From assembly GCF_013032445.1 (NCBI RefSeq), contig NZ_WQCA01000009.1:186001-250000 (forward strand): a DNA stretch of 64,000 bases, written 5' to 3'. This document shows positions 1 through 10,044 of the stretch, one piece after another. A program made the position numbers and the translations under genes. Numbering within the stretch: the stretch's first letter is position 1; the number at the start of each line of letters is the position of its first letter. This DNA comes from Ruegeria arenilitoris. GTDB lineage: Bacteria > Pseudomonadota > Alphaproteobacteria > Rhodobacterales > Rhodobacteraceae. The notes under the pieces were generated by a model. It did not search any database, was not told the origin of the DNA, and worked only from the letters and a program-made list of their open reading frames with translations.

Positions 1-344
1 ATTTCGTCAGCTGTCAGGGGGATCAGCTTTGACAGCTTTGCGATAACCTCGTCCACTTCTCCCGCGTCCTCGCGCACCATGACGATGCGGTATGAGGGTG
101 AGTTCTGGCCGATGATCTCTCCGTTCCGGTCATAGATCCGGCCACGGGTCGGCGGGATCAGGCGGATGTTGATCCGGTTTTCCTCGGCCAGCAGGCGGTA
201 TTCATCTGCCTGATCCACCTGCATGAACCGCATCCGGGCGGCCAGGCCACCGACAAAAGCGGCCTGCAGCCCACCCAGAATCAATGCTCTGCGGGGCAGA
301 CGTTTATAGGCGAGGCCCGTGGCCTTGGGTTTGCGTTGCTTCAT
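1..344 (-). CDS. mrdA: Penicillin-binding protein 2 (MrdA), N-terminal part, runs off the left edge
   Basis: About 114 residues are visible, reading leftwards from an ATG at 344. PBP2 is the elongasome transpeptidase that cross-links peptidoglycan during cell elongation. The visible part has a basic N-terminus, one membrane anchor at about residues 18-37, and the start of the PBP dimerisation domain with the PPTRGRIYDRNG motif typical of PBP2. The catalytic serine lies outside the window. The start overlaps the mreD stop (ATGA), and the order mreB-mreC-mreD-mrdA is the usual one. Only the N-terminus can be judged, but identity is firm. Confidence 0.9.
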   Translation of the reverse strand, partial: MKQRKPKATGLAYKRLPRRALILGGLQAAFVGGLAARMRFMQVDQADEYRLLAEENRINIRLIPPTRGRIYDRNGEIIGQNSPSYRIVMVREDAGEVDEVIAKLSKLIPLTADE

Positions 345-883
345 CCGCGTGCCCCCAATGCACCGGTTTCCGCGCTGGACTTGCGCCGCACTCCGAGTCC
401 GTTTTGCGTGAACAGAACGATCAAAGGATAAACTGCTATTGTCAGAACCACTTGGATCACTACCGGCCCCAAGGCTGCTTGTTGTACCGACAGGATAGCA
501 AGAATGACGCGGTTCAGCAGGAAAATAGTCGTGATTACTGCGGCGACAGTGGACCATTCGCCGACAAAACCCGAGTCCCGCAAGCCAAATGCAGCGGATC
601 GCAGGTAAGTAGCCCCCAGAACCACAAGAGCCGCAAGCAGGCCGGGCGGGCGTTGCAGCAGCAGATCGGCCATCAGCATGACGAAGGCGACCAGCAGAGT
701 TGGAACGAATTCGGGCCGCCGGAGCACCCAGACGAAGGTCAGCGCGATCAGCAGGTCCGGAAACGGCCAGCGGTCCGGTTTTGTATCCAGTGGCAGCAAG
801 TGCAAGAACAGAATAAGAGCCGCGAGAAACAGGTACAGGCCTCGCTTGAGCCAAAGCTGTGAGGTCTGACTATCCATCACCAA
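341..883 (-). CDS. mreD: Rod shape-determining protein MreD
   Basis: 180 residues, almost entirely hydrophobic, with about five membrane segments after a short N-terminal tail, which is the size and shape of MreD. It is the inner-membrane part of the MreBCD elongasome and couples MreC to the wall synthases. The frame opens within the end of mreC (stop at 870), so translation is probably coupled; a second ATG two codons in (877) is an equally possible start. MreD is poorly conserved, so the call rests on topology and on its place between mreC and mrdA. Confidence 0.9.
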   Translation of the reverse strand: MVMDSQTSQLWLKRGLYLFLAALILFLHLLPLDTKPDRWPFPDLLIALTFVWVLRRPEFVPTLLVAFVMLMADLLLQRPPGLLAALVVLGATYLRSAAFGLRDSGFVGEWSTVAAVITTIFLLNRVILAILSVQQAALGPVVIQVVLTIAVYPLIVLFTQNGLGVRRKSSAETGALGARG

Positions 884-1772
884 CCTCCATCGGAGGTAGC
901 GCCGCCGCGGGTTGGGTCGGGCCTACGATGCTGCCCGGGTCCCGAATGGTGGGGGCCGACTGATATCGCAGCACACGCAGGAATTCGAGCCGCTCGAAAT
1001 CTGCCGACAGACGCACGCGCAGGCGACCTCCGGGATCGGCGGTGATCTGACCGATCAGCAGGCCGGCCGGGAATACGCCACCATCGCCCGATGTCACAAC
1101 ACGGTCACCGGGACGGACCAGTTCGCGGTTCTCCAGAAACTCGACGGCGGGGGCTGGGGTGTTGTCGCCTGTGATCAGCGCGGTTTGGCCCGAGGGCTGA
1201 ATGGTTGCCGGGATCGCGCTGGAGGCGTCGGTCATCAGGATCACCCGCGCCGTATCCGGTCCCACGCCAGAGATACGCCCAACCACGCCGATCCCATCCA
1301 TCGTAGCCCAGCCATCGGTGATGCCGTCGCGTTCACCCACATTCAGCAGCACAGACTGCCGAAAGGGCGAGCCGCTGTCGGCCATCACAACCCCGGTGAT
1401 ATAAGTCAGACGCGGATCAAGGCGTACATTGTTGAGGTCCAGCAGCCGGGCGTTTTCCTGCTCTAGCTGCAGCGCGGCCTCTTTCCAGGCGCGCATCAGG
1501 CGTAGCTCACTGCGCAATTCCTGGTTCTGTTCACTCAGGCGCTGATAGCTTTGAAAATCTCGCGCCAGATTGACCATGGCGGTGACCGGAACCATCGCCC
1601 ATTCCATTGACGGCACGACCCGGTCGACGACCTGAGCGCGGAACCGTTCCACCCGTGGGCTGTCGATGCGCCAGACCAGAAAGATGGCCAGCAGACACAG
1701 CACCACGATCCCCAACAGCAGGCGGCGCAAGGGGGTGGTGTATTCGTCGCGCTGAGATCGGTCTTTTGCCAC
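870..1772 (-). CDS. mreC: Rod shape-determining protein MreC
   Basis: 300 residues. A short cytoplasmic tail is followed by one membrane helix (about residues 17-33), a coiled coil (about 70-110, containing the QENARLLDLNN stretch), then the two beta domains of periplasmic MreC with the typical GVVGRISGVG and VVTSGDGGVFPAGLLIG motifs. MreC links the cytoplasmic MreB filament to PBP2 in the periplasm. It lies 58 bp downstream of mreB on the same strand. The C-terminal Pro/Ala-rich tail is low complexity. Confidence 0.95.
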   Translation of the reverse strand: MAKDRSQRDEYTTPLRRLLLGIVVLCLLAIFLVWRIDSPRVERFRAQVVDRVVPSMEWAMVPVTAMVNLARDFQSYQRLSEQNQELRSELRLMRAWKEAALQLEQENARLLDLNNVRLDPRLTYITGVVMADSGSPFRQSVLLNVGERDGITDGWATMDGIGVVGRISGVGPDTARVILMTDASSAIPATIQPSGQTALITGDNTPAPAVEFLENRELVRPGDRVVTSGDGGVFPAGLLIGQITADPGGRLRVRLSADFERLEFLRVLRYQSAPTIRDPGSIVGPTQPAAALPPMEVGDG

Positions 1773-1830
1773 AGGTTACCTTCCCGTGCTGCTCGTGCCG
1801 AGTTTACCCTATCTGCAAAGGGTGCGCGCC

Positions 1831-2907
<1,077 letters not shown>

Positions 2908-3033
2908 CTACTGCCCGCGACTCGACGGTTCCGGGACGGATGACTTATAGGGTGCCAACACGCCCGGTAAAAGGGCTGATTCCGCGACAATCAGCACCTT
3001 TCCGCCTTATTGACGGGGACTTTAGAAGGCAAA

Positions 3034-3825
3034 ATGCTCTCTTATCAACACATTTACCACGCTGGGAATCTGGCTGATGTGCAAAAGCACGCTTTATTGG
3101 CATCTGTGCTGGACTATCTGACCCGCAAGGACAAGCCGCTGACTTATCTGGAAACCCATTCGGGGCGGGGCTTGTACAAGCTGGACGCGGTCGAGGCGGT
3201 GCGCACGGGTGAGGCGGAGGCCGGTATCCGGCGCGTCCAGCAGGCCAATTGGTTTGACGTGGATCATCCGCTGGAACGGGCGATCCGCGCGGTTCAGCAA
3301 AGGCACGGGGCTGAGGCCTATCCCGGCTCACCACTGATCGCCGCCAGTTTGCTGAGAGATCAGGACAGCTTGCACTTTGCCGAGTTGCACCCGCAGGAAC
3401 ATTCCTCTCTGGCCATGGCGATGTCGCCCTATGGGGCCAAAGTGTATCGGCAGGATGGGTATGAGGTGGCGCAGTCTCTACTGCCACCGACGCCACGGCG
3501 CGGAGTTATGCTGATCGATCCAAGCTATGAGGTGAAATCAGAATATGATCGCCTGCCAGGAATAATCGGCAAGCTGCATCGCAAATGGAACGTAGGTGTG
3601 CTTGCGCTGTGGTACCCGATCCTTACAGATGATCGTCATGGTGCGATGATTTCCGCTTTAAAATCTCAGAACTTTCCGAAAAACCTGTGCCACGAAGTCA
3701 GCTTCGCCCCTGTGAGGGAAGGGCATCGCATGGTGGGGTCGGGTATGTTCATCATCAACGCGCCCTTTGGCCTTGAGGGTGAAATGGCCCACCTGACGAC
3801 GCTGTTCAAAAAGCTCAGAGCTTAA
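3034..3825 (+). CDS. rlmJ: 23S rRNA (adenine-2030-N6)-methyltransferase RlmJ
   Basis: 263 residues from the ATG at 3034, preceded by GAAGG; an upstream in-frame TTG at 3010 is less likely. The N-terminus MLSYQHIYHAGNLADVQKH is the family signature and binds S-adenosylmethionine together with the later THSGRG motif. The catalytic motif is DPSY in place of the more common DPPY, an accepted variant of the N6-adenine methyltransferase motif. The enzyme methylates A2030 of 23S rRNA. It is monocistronic and convergent with leuA across a large palindrome. Confidence 0.93.
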   Translation: MLSYQHIYHAGNLADVQKHALLASVLDYLTRKDKPLTYLETHSGRGLYKLDAVEAVRTGEAEAGIRRVQQANWFDVDHPLERAIRAVQQRHGAEAYPGSPLIAASLLRDQDSLHFAELHPQEHSSLAMAMSPYGAKVYRQDGYEVAQSLLPPTPRRGVMLIDPSYEVKSEYDRLPGIIGKLHRKWNVGVLALWYPILTDDRHGAMISALKSQNFPKNLCHEVSFAPVREGHRMVGSGMFIINAPFGLEGEMAHLTTLFKKLRA

Positions 3826-3840
3826 TTTAAAAAAGGGTGA

Positions 3841-3972
3841 GGCTCCCGCCTCGCTTGCCCGCATCAGAGATGCAGCCAACCGAGTTGGGCCCGGCAGCGC
3901 GCCGTAGGCGCGCTGCCGGGCCCAAAACCCAAGAAGGGTCGGCGAAGCCGGGCCACCGCGGGTGCGGGAGCC
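3841..3972. repeat. Nested palindromic intergenic element between convergent rlmJ and leuA
   Basis: An outer inverted repeat (GGCTCCCGC at 3841-3849, GCGGGAGCC at 3964-3972) encloses a perfect 19-bp stem with a 3-base GTA loop (arms 3885-3903 and 3907-3925, core GGGCCCGGCAGCGCGCC). The outer arm is followed by TTTT on the plus strand. It could end transcription from both sides. Its size and nesting also fit a REP-like chromosomal repeat, but no second copy was seen in this window. Confidence 0.75.
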
Positions 3973-3984
3973 CTTTTCCGTCGT

Positions 3985-5559
3985 TTAAGTCAGGTCTTTG
4001 TAGCTGATCTCGCGCGCGTCGGCACCGGGGCCGGTTTTCTCGCGGCGCACGATCAGGCGGTTCAGCGCGTGGATGTACGCCTTGGCCGAGGCCACCACCG
4101 TATCGGTATTGGCGGATTGACCGGTGGCAATCATACCGTCCTCTTCCAGCCGCACCGACACGGTAGCCTGCGCATCGGTGCCTTCGGTCACCGCGTGCAC
4201 CTGATACAGTTGCAGCCGGGCGGTGTTTGGATGGATTGCGCGGATCGCCTTGAAGGTGGCATCCACCGGGCCGTCGCCGTGTTCTGTCGCGATCTTGTCC
4301 TGACCGTCCACTTCCAGTTCCACTGTCGATTCCGCCTGGCCGCCAGTGCCGCAGGTGACTTTCATCGACACCAGTTGCAAGTGGTCGTTGCCCTCATCAT
4401 CATCCAGCGTCATCAACGCGATGAGGTCGTCGTCGAACACCTCTTTCTTGCGGTCGGCCAGATCCTTGAACCGGACGAAGATGTCCTTGAGCTGGTTGTC
4501 TCCGACCTCATACCCCAGCGTCTCGAGCTTATCACGCAATGCCGCACGACCCGAGTGTTTGCCCAAGGGCAAGGATGTTCCCGACAACCCGATATCCTCG
4601 GGGCGCATGATCTCGAAGTTTTCGCGGTTCTTCAGCATCCCGTCCTGGTGGATGCCGCTTTCATGGGCAAAGGCGTTTTTGCCGACGATGGCCTTGTTGA
4701 ACTGCACGTTGAAGCCCGACACTGTCGCCACCCGGCGCGAGATATGCATGATCTTGGTGGTATCGATGCCCGTATTCCACGGCATGATGTCATTGCGGGT
4801 GCGCAGCGCCATGACGACCTCTTCCAAGGCCGTGTTGCCGGCGCGTTCGCCCAAACCGTTGATGGTGCATTCGATCTGGCGCGCTCCGCCTGCGACTGCG
4901 GCCAGAGAGTTCGCGGTCGCCATGCCAAGGTCGTTGTGGCAGTGGGTGGCAAAAACCACCTCATCCGCGCCCGGAACCGTCTCGATCAAGCGCTTGATCA
5001 GGTCCGCCGATTCCAGCGGTGCAGTGTAGCCGACAGTGTCAGGAATATTGATCGTAGTCGCCCCGGCCTTGATGGCGATCTCGATCACGCGGCACAGGTA
5101 ATCCCATTCCGTCCGGGTTGCGTCCATCGGCGACCATTGCACGTTTTCGCACAGGTTGCGCGCGTGGCTGACTGTTTCGTGGATCTTTTCGGCCATCTCA
5201 TCCTGTGTCAGGTTCGGAATGGCGCGGTGCAGCGGAGATGTGCCGATGAAGGTGTGAATACGGTTTTTCCCGGCGTGTTTCACCGCCTCCCAGCAGCGGT
5301 CAATATCGGCGAAATTCGCGCGGGCCAGTCCGCAGATGCGACTGTTTTTCGACCGTTGGGCGATCTCGGATACGGCCTTGAAGTCACCTTCAGAGGCGAT
5401 GGGGAAACCGGCTTCGATGATGTCGACGCCCATTTCGTCCAGCAACTCGGCAATTTCGAGCTTTTCGTCATGGGTCATGGTTGCGCCGGGGCTCTGCTCG
5501 CCGTCGCGCAAAGTGGTATCGAAGATCAAGACGCGGTCTTGGTCGGTCACGTTGGTCAT
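3985..5559 (-). CDS. leuA: 2-isopropylmalate synthase
   Basis: 524 residues, full length for LeuA. It condenses acetyl-CoA with 2-oxoisovalerate, the first committed step of leucine synthesis. The HMGL-like TIM barrel begins LIFDTTLRDGEQSPGATM (metal and substrate ligands) and includes ATHCHNDLGMA (metal ligands) and a GLGERAGN motif. The C-terminal quarter (about residues 390-510) is the LeuA allosteric domain that senses leucine. The start at 5559 has a purine-rich ribosome-binding stretch. A Leu/Ile-rich leader peptide and overlapping hairpins lie just upstream. Confidence 0.97.
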   Translation of the reverse strand: MTNVTDQDRVLIFDTTLRDGEQSPGATMTHDEKLEIAELLDEMGVDIIEAGFPIASEGDFKAVSEIAQRSKNSRICGLARANFADIDRCWEAVKHAGKNRIHTFIGTSPLHRAIPNLTQDEMAEKIHETVSHARNLCENVQWSPMDATRTEWDYLCRVIEIAIKAGATTINIPDTVGYTAPLESADLIKRLIETVPGADEVVFATHCHNDLGMATANSLAAVAGGARQIECTINGLGERAGNTALEEVVMALRTRNDIMPWNTGIDTTKIMHISRRVATVSGFNVQFNKAIVGKNAFAHESGIHQDGMLKNRENFEIMRPEDIGLSGTSLPLGKHSGRAALRDKLETLGYEVGDNQLKDIFVRFKDLADRKKEVFDDDLIALMTLDDDEGNDHLQLVSMKVTCGTGGQAESTVELEVDGQDKIATEHGDGPVDATFKAIRAIHPNTARLQLYQVHAVTEGTDAQATVSVRLEEDGMIATGQSANTDTVVASAKAYIHALNRLIVRREKTGPGADAREISYKDLT

Positions 5560-5593
5560 GGGATTCTCTTTCTTCTTCTGTCCTAAAGCCTAT

Positions 5594-5645
5594 GGCGCGC
5601 GGGCGTCCTCCTCTGAGCGGGCGCGCCGGATGGCACGCTCAGAGG
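5594..5645 (-). promoter_or_regulatory. Mutually exclusive hairpins of a putative leucine attenuator
   Basis: Read on the minus strand, hairpin A pairs CCTCTGAGCG (5645-5636, over the leader stop codon) with CGCTCAGAGG (5619-5610), a perfect 10-bp stem. Hairpin B pairs GGCGCGC (5627-5621) with GCGCGCC (5600-5594). Each contains one arm of the other in its loop, so only one can form at a time, the arrangement expected of an antiterminator/terminator pair. Hairpin B has no clean U-run, so it may hinder leuA translation or use a non-canonical terminator. leuA starts 34 nt further on. Confidence 0.6.
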
Positions 5646-5725
5646 CGGATTAGGATCAGTAGGCCACGCAGAGACGCACCGCGAAGGGCGGTGTCGGCAA
5701 CAAGGGTATCTGCGCGGTTGATCAT
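5639..5725 (-). CDS. Putative leuA leader peptide (28 aa)
   Basis: The frame from the ATG at 5725 encodes 28 residues ending GLLILIRL, with three of its last seven codons for leucine before the final Leu (CTA CTG ATC CTA ATC CGC CTC). It contains two CTA codons, which should be scarce in this GC-rich genome. Its stop lies inside hairpin A of the overlapping structure. Ribosome stalling at Leu codons is the established way such leaders control leu operons. No strong Shine-Dalgarno is visible, and a longer frame reaching 5866 exists but would overlap the divergent SDR gene. Confidence 0.6.
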   Translation of the reverse strand: MINRADTLVADTALRGASLRGLLILIRL

Positions 5726-5846
5726 GGGAATGAGGTTATACAGAGCCGCCCCGGAATGAAAAGACCAATTTGTGACTAACGGCAGTTGAGTGGTTTCTTT
5801 TCCCTGCCGCATTGATCCGTTCGGGTAGGCGGCTAGGTGCATTGGT

Positions 5847-6512
5847 ATGGAAAACGCATTGATCATCGGCGCTTCTGGTGGAATCGGACAGGCTGTGTGT
5901 CAGCGCCTGAGGGAGCAGAGCGTGGAGGTGACAGCCTTGTCACGTTCGGCAGACGGATTTGACCTGACCAAGCCGGATGGTGTGGACCATGTATTGAGCT
6001 CTCTGCCAGGGCCGTATGATCTGGTTCTAGTTGCCTCAGGTGCTTTGGAGATTGATGGCGCGGCACCGGAAAAGACCATCCGCGCTGTATCTGCGCAGGC
6101 GATGATGGATCAGTTCGCGTTGAATGCCGTGGGTCCGGCTTTGGTTCTGAAACACGCGGCGCGCCTATTACCACGAGACCGGCGCGCGGTTTTTGCCGTG
6201 CTGTCGGCGCGCGTCGGGTCGATCGGGGACAACCGATTGGGCGGGTGGGTCAGTTATCGGGCGTCAAAGGCGGCTGTGAATCAGATCGTTCGCACAGCGG
6301 CCATCGAACTGGCCCGAACCCATAAACACGCGGTCTGCGTCGCCTTGCATCCCGGTACGGTCAAAACAGAGTTCACCCGAAAATACCTTGGACGTCATCC
6401 CGCGGTTGCATCGGAAGAGGCCGCTTCAAATCTGCTGCACGTTATGGCGCAGCTAACCCCGGCCGATACCGGCGGGTTCTATGATTGGGCTGGAAAACAG
6501 GTGCCGTGGTAG
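5847..6512 (+). CDS. SDR family oxidoreductase (C-factor-like)
   Basis: 221 residues, a short classical-type SDR. The N-terminal Rossmann motif is GASGGIG (about residues 8-14), and SYRASKAAV holds the catalytic Tyr and Lys (YxxxK). The HPGTVKTEF segment is typical of CsgA/C-factor-like members. Substrate unknown. It is divergent from leuA and convergent with the MORN gene, with no partners to suggest a pathway. Confidence 0.85.
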   Translation: MENALIIGASGGIGQAVCQRLREQSVEVTALSRSADGFDLTKPDGVDHVLSSLPGPYDLVLVASGALEIDGAAPEKTIRAVSAQAMMDQFALNAVGPALVLKHAARLLPRDRRAVFAVLSARVGSIGDNRLGGWVSYRASKAAVNQIVRTAAIELARTHKHAVCVALHPGTVKTEFTRKYLGRHPAVASEEAASNLLHVMAQLTPADTGGFYDWAGKQVPW

Positions 6513-6522
6513 CAGTTTCGCC

Positions 6523-7980
6523 TCAGCCGTCTGAATTGTCAGTGTCAGAAGGCGGTGTTTCGGTGGCCGCTTCAGGTGCAGTCTCGCTGGCTGTTGCCAG
6601 CGCACCGTTTTCCCAAACCCCTGTCTCTTCTTCGCCGTTGGCGTAGCGCATTGTTCCGTTGCCTTGACGTTTTGCGTCGACAAAACTGCCTTCGTAAACA
6701 TCGCCACTTGGGTAGGTTGCAACTCCGTCGCCGGTGATTTTGCCTTCGGTCCACTGACCAGAATAGCTAAAGCCGTTGGCCATCACGATTTCACCTTGCC
6801 CGTGGCGCTTGCCCGCCTGGAACTCACCGGAATAGACTGTTCCATCGGGATAGGTGGCCATGCCCTCGCCCTGACGCAGGCCGTCGATCCAGTCGCCGAC
6901 ATAGCTGTAGCCGTCGGCTGACGAAAGGATGCCTTCGCCGTGGTTTTTGGCGTTCTTGAACTCTCCCTTGTAGACCGTTCCGTTTGGATAGGTTGAAACA
7001 CCACGGCCCTCGATCACGCCGGCGATCCAGTCTCCATCATAGCTTGATCCGTCCGTATAAGTGATGCGACCTTTGCCTTCGGCCAGATCGGCCTTGAAGT
7101 CACCGACATAGATCGAGCCATCGGGATAGGTTACTTCACCCAGCCCTTCGATCAGGCCGTCGGTCCATTCGCCGGTATAAACGTACCCGTCAGTACCGGT
7201 ATAAGTGCCCTGCCCATGGCGCAGATCGTCGGCATAGAGGCCCTCGTAGACATCACCGTTGGAATAGACCACCTTGCCCTTACCCTGGCGGCGGCCATCA
7301 ACCAGCGCGCCTTCGTAGACATCCCCGTTGACATATGACAGACGCCCGGTACCGGTGATGCGGTCCTCGGCCCATTCGCCTGTATAGGTCATTCCATCAG
7401 GTAGGGTCAGGGTGCCTTGCCCATGGCGCTGGCCGTCCTTGACCTCTCCCTCATATACGCCGCCTTCAGCATAGGTGATCTTGCCTTTGCCTTGTTTAAC
7501 GCCGTCAACCCAGTCCCCGTCAAAACTGTACCCGCCAGGGTCGGTCATCACGCCCTTGCCGTGATAGCGGGCGTTCTGGAACCCACCTTCATAGCGCGCG
7601 CCATTCGCGTAGTTTGCGATGCCAGTGCCATTGATCGACCCGTTGGACCATTCGCCGTCATAGCTGCCGCCATCGGCGTAGACGATCTTGCCGCGCCCTT
7701 CGGGCTGACCTTTGGCAAACATCCCCTCGTAGGTCGACCCATTGACGTAGCGGGCTACGCCCTTGCCCTGAATCTCTCCCTCGACCCATTCGCCGCTGTA
7801 TTCGAACCCGTTGGGCAGGCGGTAGGTGCCGGTCCCATGGCGCAGTCCGTTTTCAAAGGTGCCTTCATAGACGCCTCCGACCTCGTCATCTTTGGTGATC
7901 ACCTGACCATCCTGCGCGGAGGCTCCTGCAGTGATCAGGGCCAACACGGATACGGCAATTGAAAAACGGAAAGCGTTCAT
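6523..7980 (-). CDS. Exported MORN-repeat protein, 18-19 repeats
   Basis: 485 residues from the ATG at 7980, chosen because a clear signal peptide follows (MNAFRFSIAVSVLALITAGASA). Residues 32 to about 460 are an uninterrupted run of roughly 23-residue MORN repeats (YxGxxxxGxxxGxGxxxYxxG), at least 18, followed by a low-complexity acidic tail rich in Ala, Thr and Glu. MORN arrays form elongated beta sheets. In bacteria their role is mostly unknown and an envelope location is likely here. The last repeat (EEETGVW) is degenerate. Confidence 0.88.
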   Translation of the reverse strand: MNAFRFSIAVSVLALITAGASAQDGQVITKDDEVGGVYEGTFENGLRHGTGTYRLPNGFEYSGEWVEGEIQGKGVARYVNGSTYEGMFAKGQPEGRGKIVYADGGSYDGEWSNGSINGTGIANYANGARYEGGFQNARYHGKGVMTDPGGYSFDGDWVDGVKQGKGKITYAEGGVYEGEVKDGQRHGQGTLTLPDGMTYTGEWAEDRITGTGRLSYVNGDVYEGALVDGRRQGKGKVVYSNGDVYEGLYADDLRHGQGTYTGTDGYVYTGEWTDGLIEGLGEVTYPDGSIYVGDFKADLAEGKGRITYTDGSSYDGDWIAGVIEGRGVSTYPNGTVYKGEFKNAKNHGEGILSSADGYSYVGDWIDGLRQGEGMATYPDGTVYSGEFQAGKRHGQGEIVMANGFSYSGQWTEGKITGDGVATYPSGDVYEGSFVDAKRQGNGTMRYANGEEETGVWENGALATASETAPEAATETPPSDTDNSDG

Positions 7981-8126
7981 GATCGGTCCTGCCTGTCCGG
8001 GGTTCATCCTTTTGCGCAAAACTACGGCACGCGCATGGGCAGAGCAACGGGTTTCGCCGCATTTGCCTTTCACTCGCGCAATGATCTGCTAAATGGCAGT
8101 AAGACTGACGAGGGCAAGAGGGCAGC

Positions 8127-9785
8127 ATGGCCGACCGTTTCCGCATCACTCTGGCGCAACTCAACCCCACCGTGGGGGATATCGAAGGCAATGCCGCCAA
8201 GGCGTTGGCCGCTTGGGAACAGGCGCGCGAGGCCGGGGCCGATCTGGTGGCGTTCCCCGAGATGTTCATCACTGGCTACAACACGCAGGATTTGGTGATG
8301 AAACCTGCATTTCACCGGGCAGCGATGTCCGCGGTCGAGAAGTTGGCCGCCCAATGCGCCGATGGTCCGGCGGTGGCGATTGGCGGGCCATGGGTTGAAG
8401 ATGACAGCCTGTATAATGCCTACCTGATCCTCAAGGGCGGTCGGATCGGCAGCAAAGTGCTGAAGCATCACCTTCCCAATGAAACGGTGTTCGATGAGGT
8501 GCGCTTGTACGATGCCGGGCCTCTGGGCGGGCCCTACGCGGTTGGCAACACGCGTATCGGCAGTCCGATTTGCGAAGACGGCTGGCACCCTGACGTGGCC
8601 GAAACGCTTGAGGAAACCGGGGCTGAGTTTCTGTTGATCCCCAACGGTTCACCCTATTTTCGCAACAAATACGACATTCGCCTGAATCATATGGTGGCTC
8701 GCGTGGTCGAGACCGGCCTGCCGGTGATCTACCTCAATATGGTGGGTGGGCAAGATGATCAGGTTTTTGATGGGGCCACCTTCGGCCTGAACCCGGGCGG
8801 AGAGCTGGCGTTCCGGATGCCGGTTTTCGACGAGGCCGTAACCCATATCGACCTTGAGCGCGGCGATGACGGCTGGCGAATCGTGCCGGCCGAGATCGTG
8901 CCACAGCCCGATGAATGGGAGCAGGACTATCGCGCGATGGTGCAATCCCTGCGCGACTACATGGGCAAGACCGGGTTCAAAAAGGTTCTGCTGGGCCTTT
9001 CGGGCGGGGTCGATTCCGCACTTGTTGCAACGATTGCTGTGGATGCCCTCGGCGCCGAGAATGTACGCTGCGTGATGCTGCCGTCCGAATACACCAGCCA
9101 AGGCTCACTGGACGATGCCGAGGCCGTCGCTAAGGCGCTGGGCGTTCACTACGACTACGTGCCGATCTCGGACAGCCGGGCGGCGGTGACAGAGACTTTG
9201 GCCCCGCTTTTTGCCGGTCGCGATGAGGACCTGACAGAAGAAAACATCCAATCCCGCCTACGCGGATTGTTGCTGATGGCGATCTCGAACAAGTTTGGCG
9301 AGATGTTGCTGACCACCGGTAACAAATCCGAAGTCGCGGTGGGCTATGCCACGATCTATGGCGACATGAACGGCGGCTACAATCCGATCAAGGATCTGTA
9401 CAAAACCCGCGTGTTCGAGACCTGCCGCTGGCGCAACGCCAATCACCGCGGTTGGATGATGGGTCCAGCGGGCGAAGTGATCCGTCCCTCGGTCATCGAC
9501 AAACCCCCCAGCGCCGAACTGCGCGAAGATCAGAAGGACAGCGACAGCCTGCCCGATTACCCGGTACTGGACGCGATTCTGGATATTCTGGTCGATCAGG
9601 AAGGCTCGATCGCTGACTGCGTAGCCGCTGGATTCGACGAGGCTGACGCGCGGCGGGTCGAGAATCTGATCTATATCAGCGAGTACAAGCGCTTTCAGTC
9701 TGCCCCCGGAACGCGCCTGACCAGCCGAGCGTTCTGGCTGGATCGCCGATATCCGATTGTGAACCGCTGGCGGGATCGGGCCTGA
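8127..9785 (+). CDS. nadE: Glutamine-dependent NAD+ synthetase
   Basis: 552 residues with two domains. The N-terminal nitrilase-like glutaminase (about 1-260) has the Glu in FPEMFITGY, the Lys in LKHHLPN and the nucleophile Cys in SPICEDGW. The C-terminal synthetase has the ATP-pyrophosphatase loop LGLSGGVDSAL at about residues 290-300. It makes NAD+ from deamido-NAD+, ATP and glutamine. nadD, the preceding step, is also in this window at 24 kb but is not linked. Confidence 0.97.
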   Translation: MADRFRITLAQLNPTVGDIEGNAAKALAAWEQAREAGADLVAFPEMFITGYNTQDLVMKPAFHRAAMSAVEKLAAQCADGPAVAIGGPWVEDDSLYNAYLILKGGRIGSKVLKHHLPNETVFDEVRLYDAGPLGGPYAVGNTRIGSPICEDGWHPDVAETLEETGAEFLLIPNGSPYFRNKYDIRLNHMVARVVETGLPVIYLNMVGGQDDQVFDGATFGLNPGGELAFRMPVFDEAVTHIDLERGDDGWRIVPAEIVPQPDEWEQDYRAMVQSLRDYMGKTGFKKVLLGLSGGVDSALVATIAVDALGAENVRCVMLPSEYTSQGSLDDAEAVAKALGVHYDYVPISDSRAAVTETLAPLFAGRDEDLTEENIQSRLRGLLLMAISNKFGEMLLTTGNKSEVAVGYATIYGDMNGGYNPIKDLYKTRVFETCRWRNANHRGWMMGPAGEVIRPSVIDKPPSAELREDQKDSDSLPDYPVLDAILDILVDQEGSIADCVAAGFDEADARRVENLIYISEYKRFQSAPGTRLTSRAFWLDRRYPIVNRWRDRA

Positions 9786-10044
9786 GCCTTCGACACTCGA
9801 ATTGGGGGAGGGATCGTTTCCGGTCTGTCTCATTTACTGGGTTGTGCTGATGCATTGTTTCCCAATGGTGAATAAATCCCTGATTTTCTTGGGGTTTGGG
9901 AAACTGACAGCTTGAACCCGAGACATTTTTTTGCCACATTTTAGCTTAGTTGATGCCCCATGTGGGGCGGGGTGACCTCAATTCGATTTCAGGAACTGTG
10001 GCGCACCCAGGTTTGGATGTCTGAGTTAACGATTTGGTGTTGTT

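Noticed and set aside
4069..5586. 505-codon open frame on the plus strand opposite leuA
   Set aside because: It mirrors the high-GC third-codon pattern of leuA on the other strand, has no family motifs, and the leuA protein is complete and recognisable.
5639..5866. 75-codon minus-strand frame as an ordinary protein gene
   Set aside because: It overlaps the start of the SDR gene, lacks a family and a ribosome-binding site; only its last 28 codons make sense, as the leucine leader.
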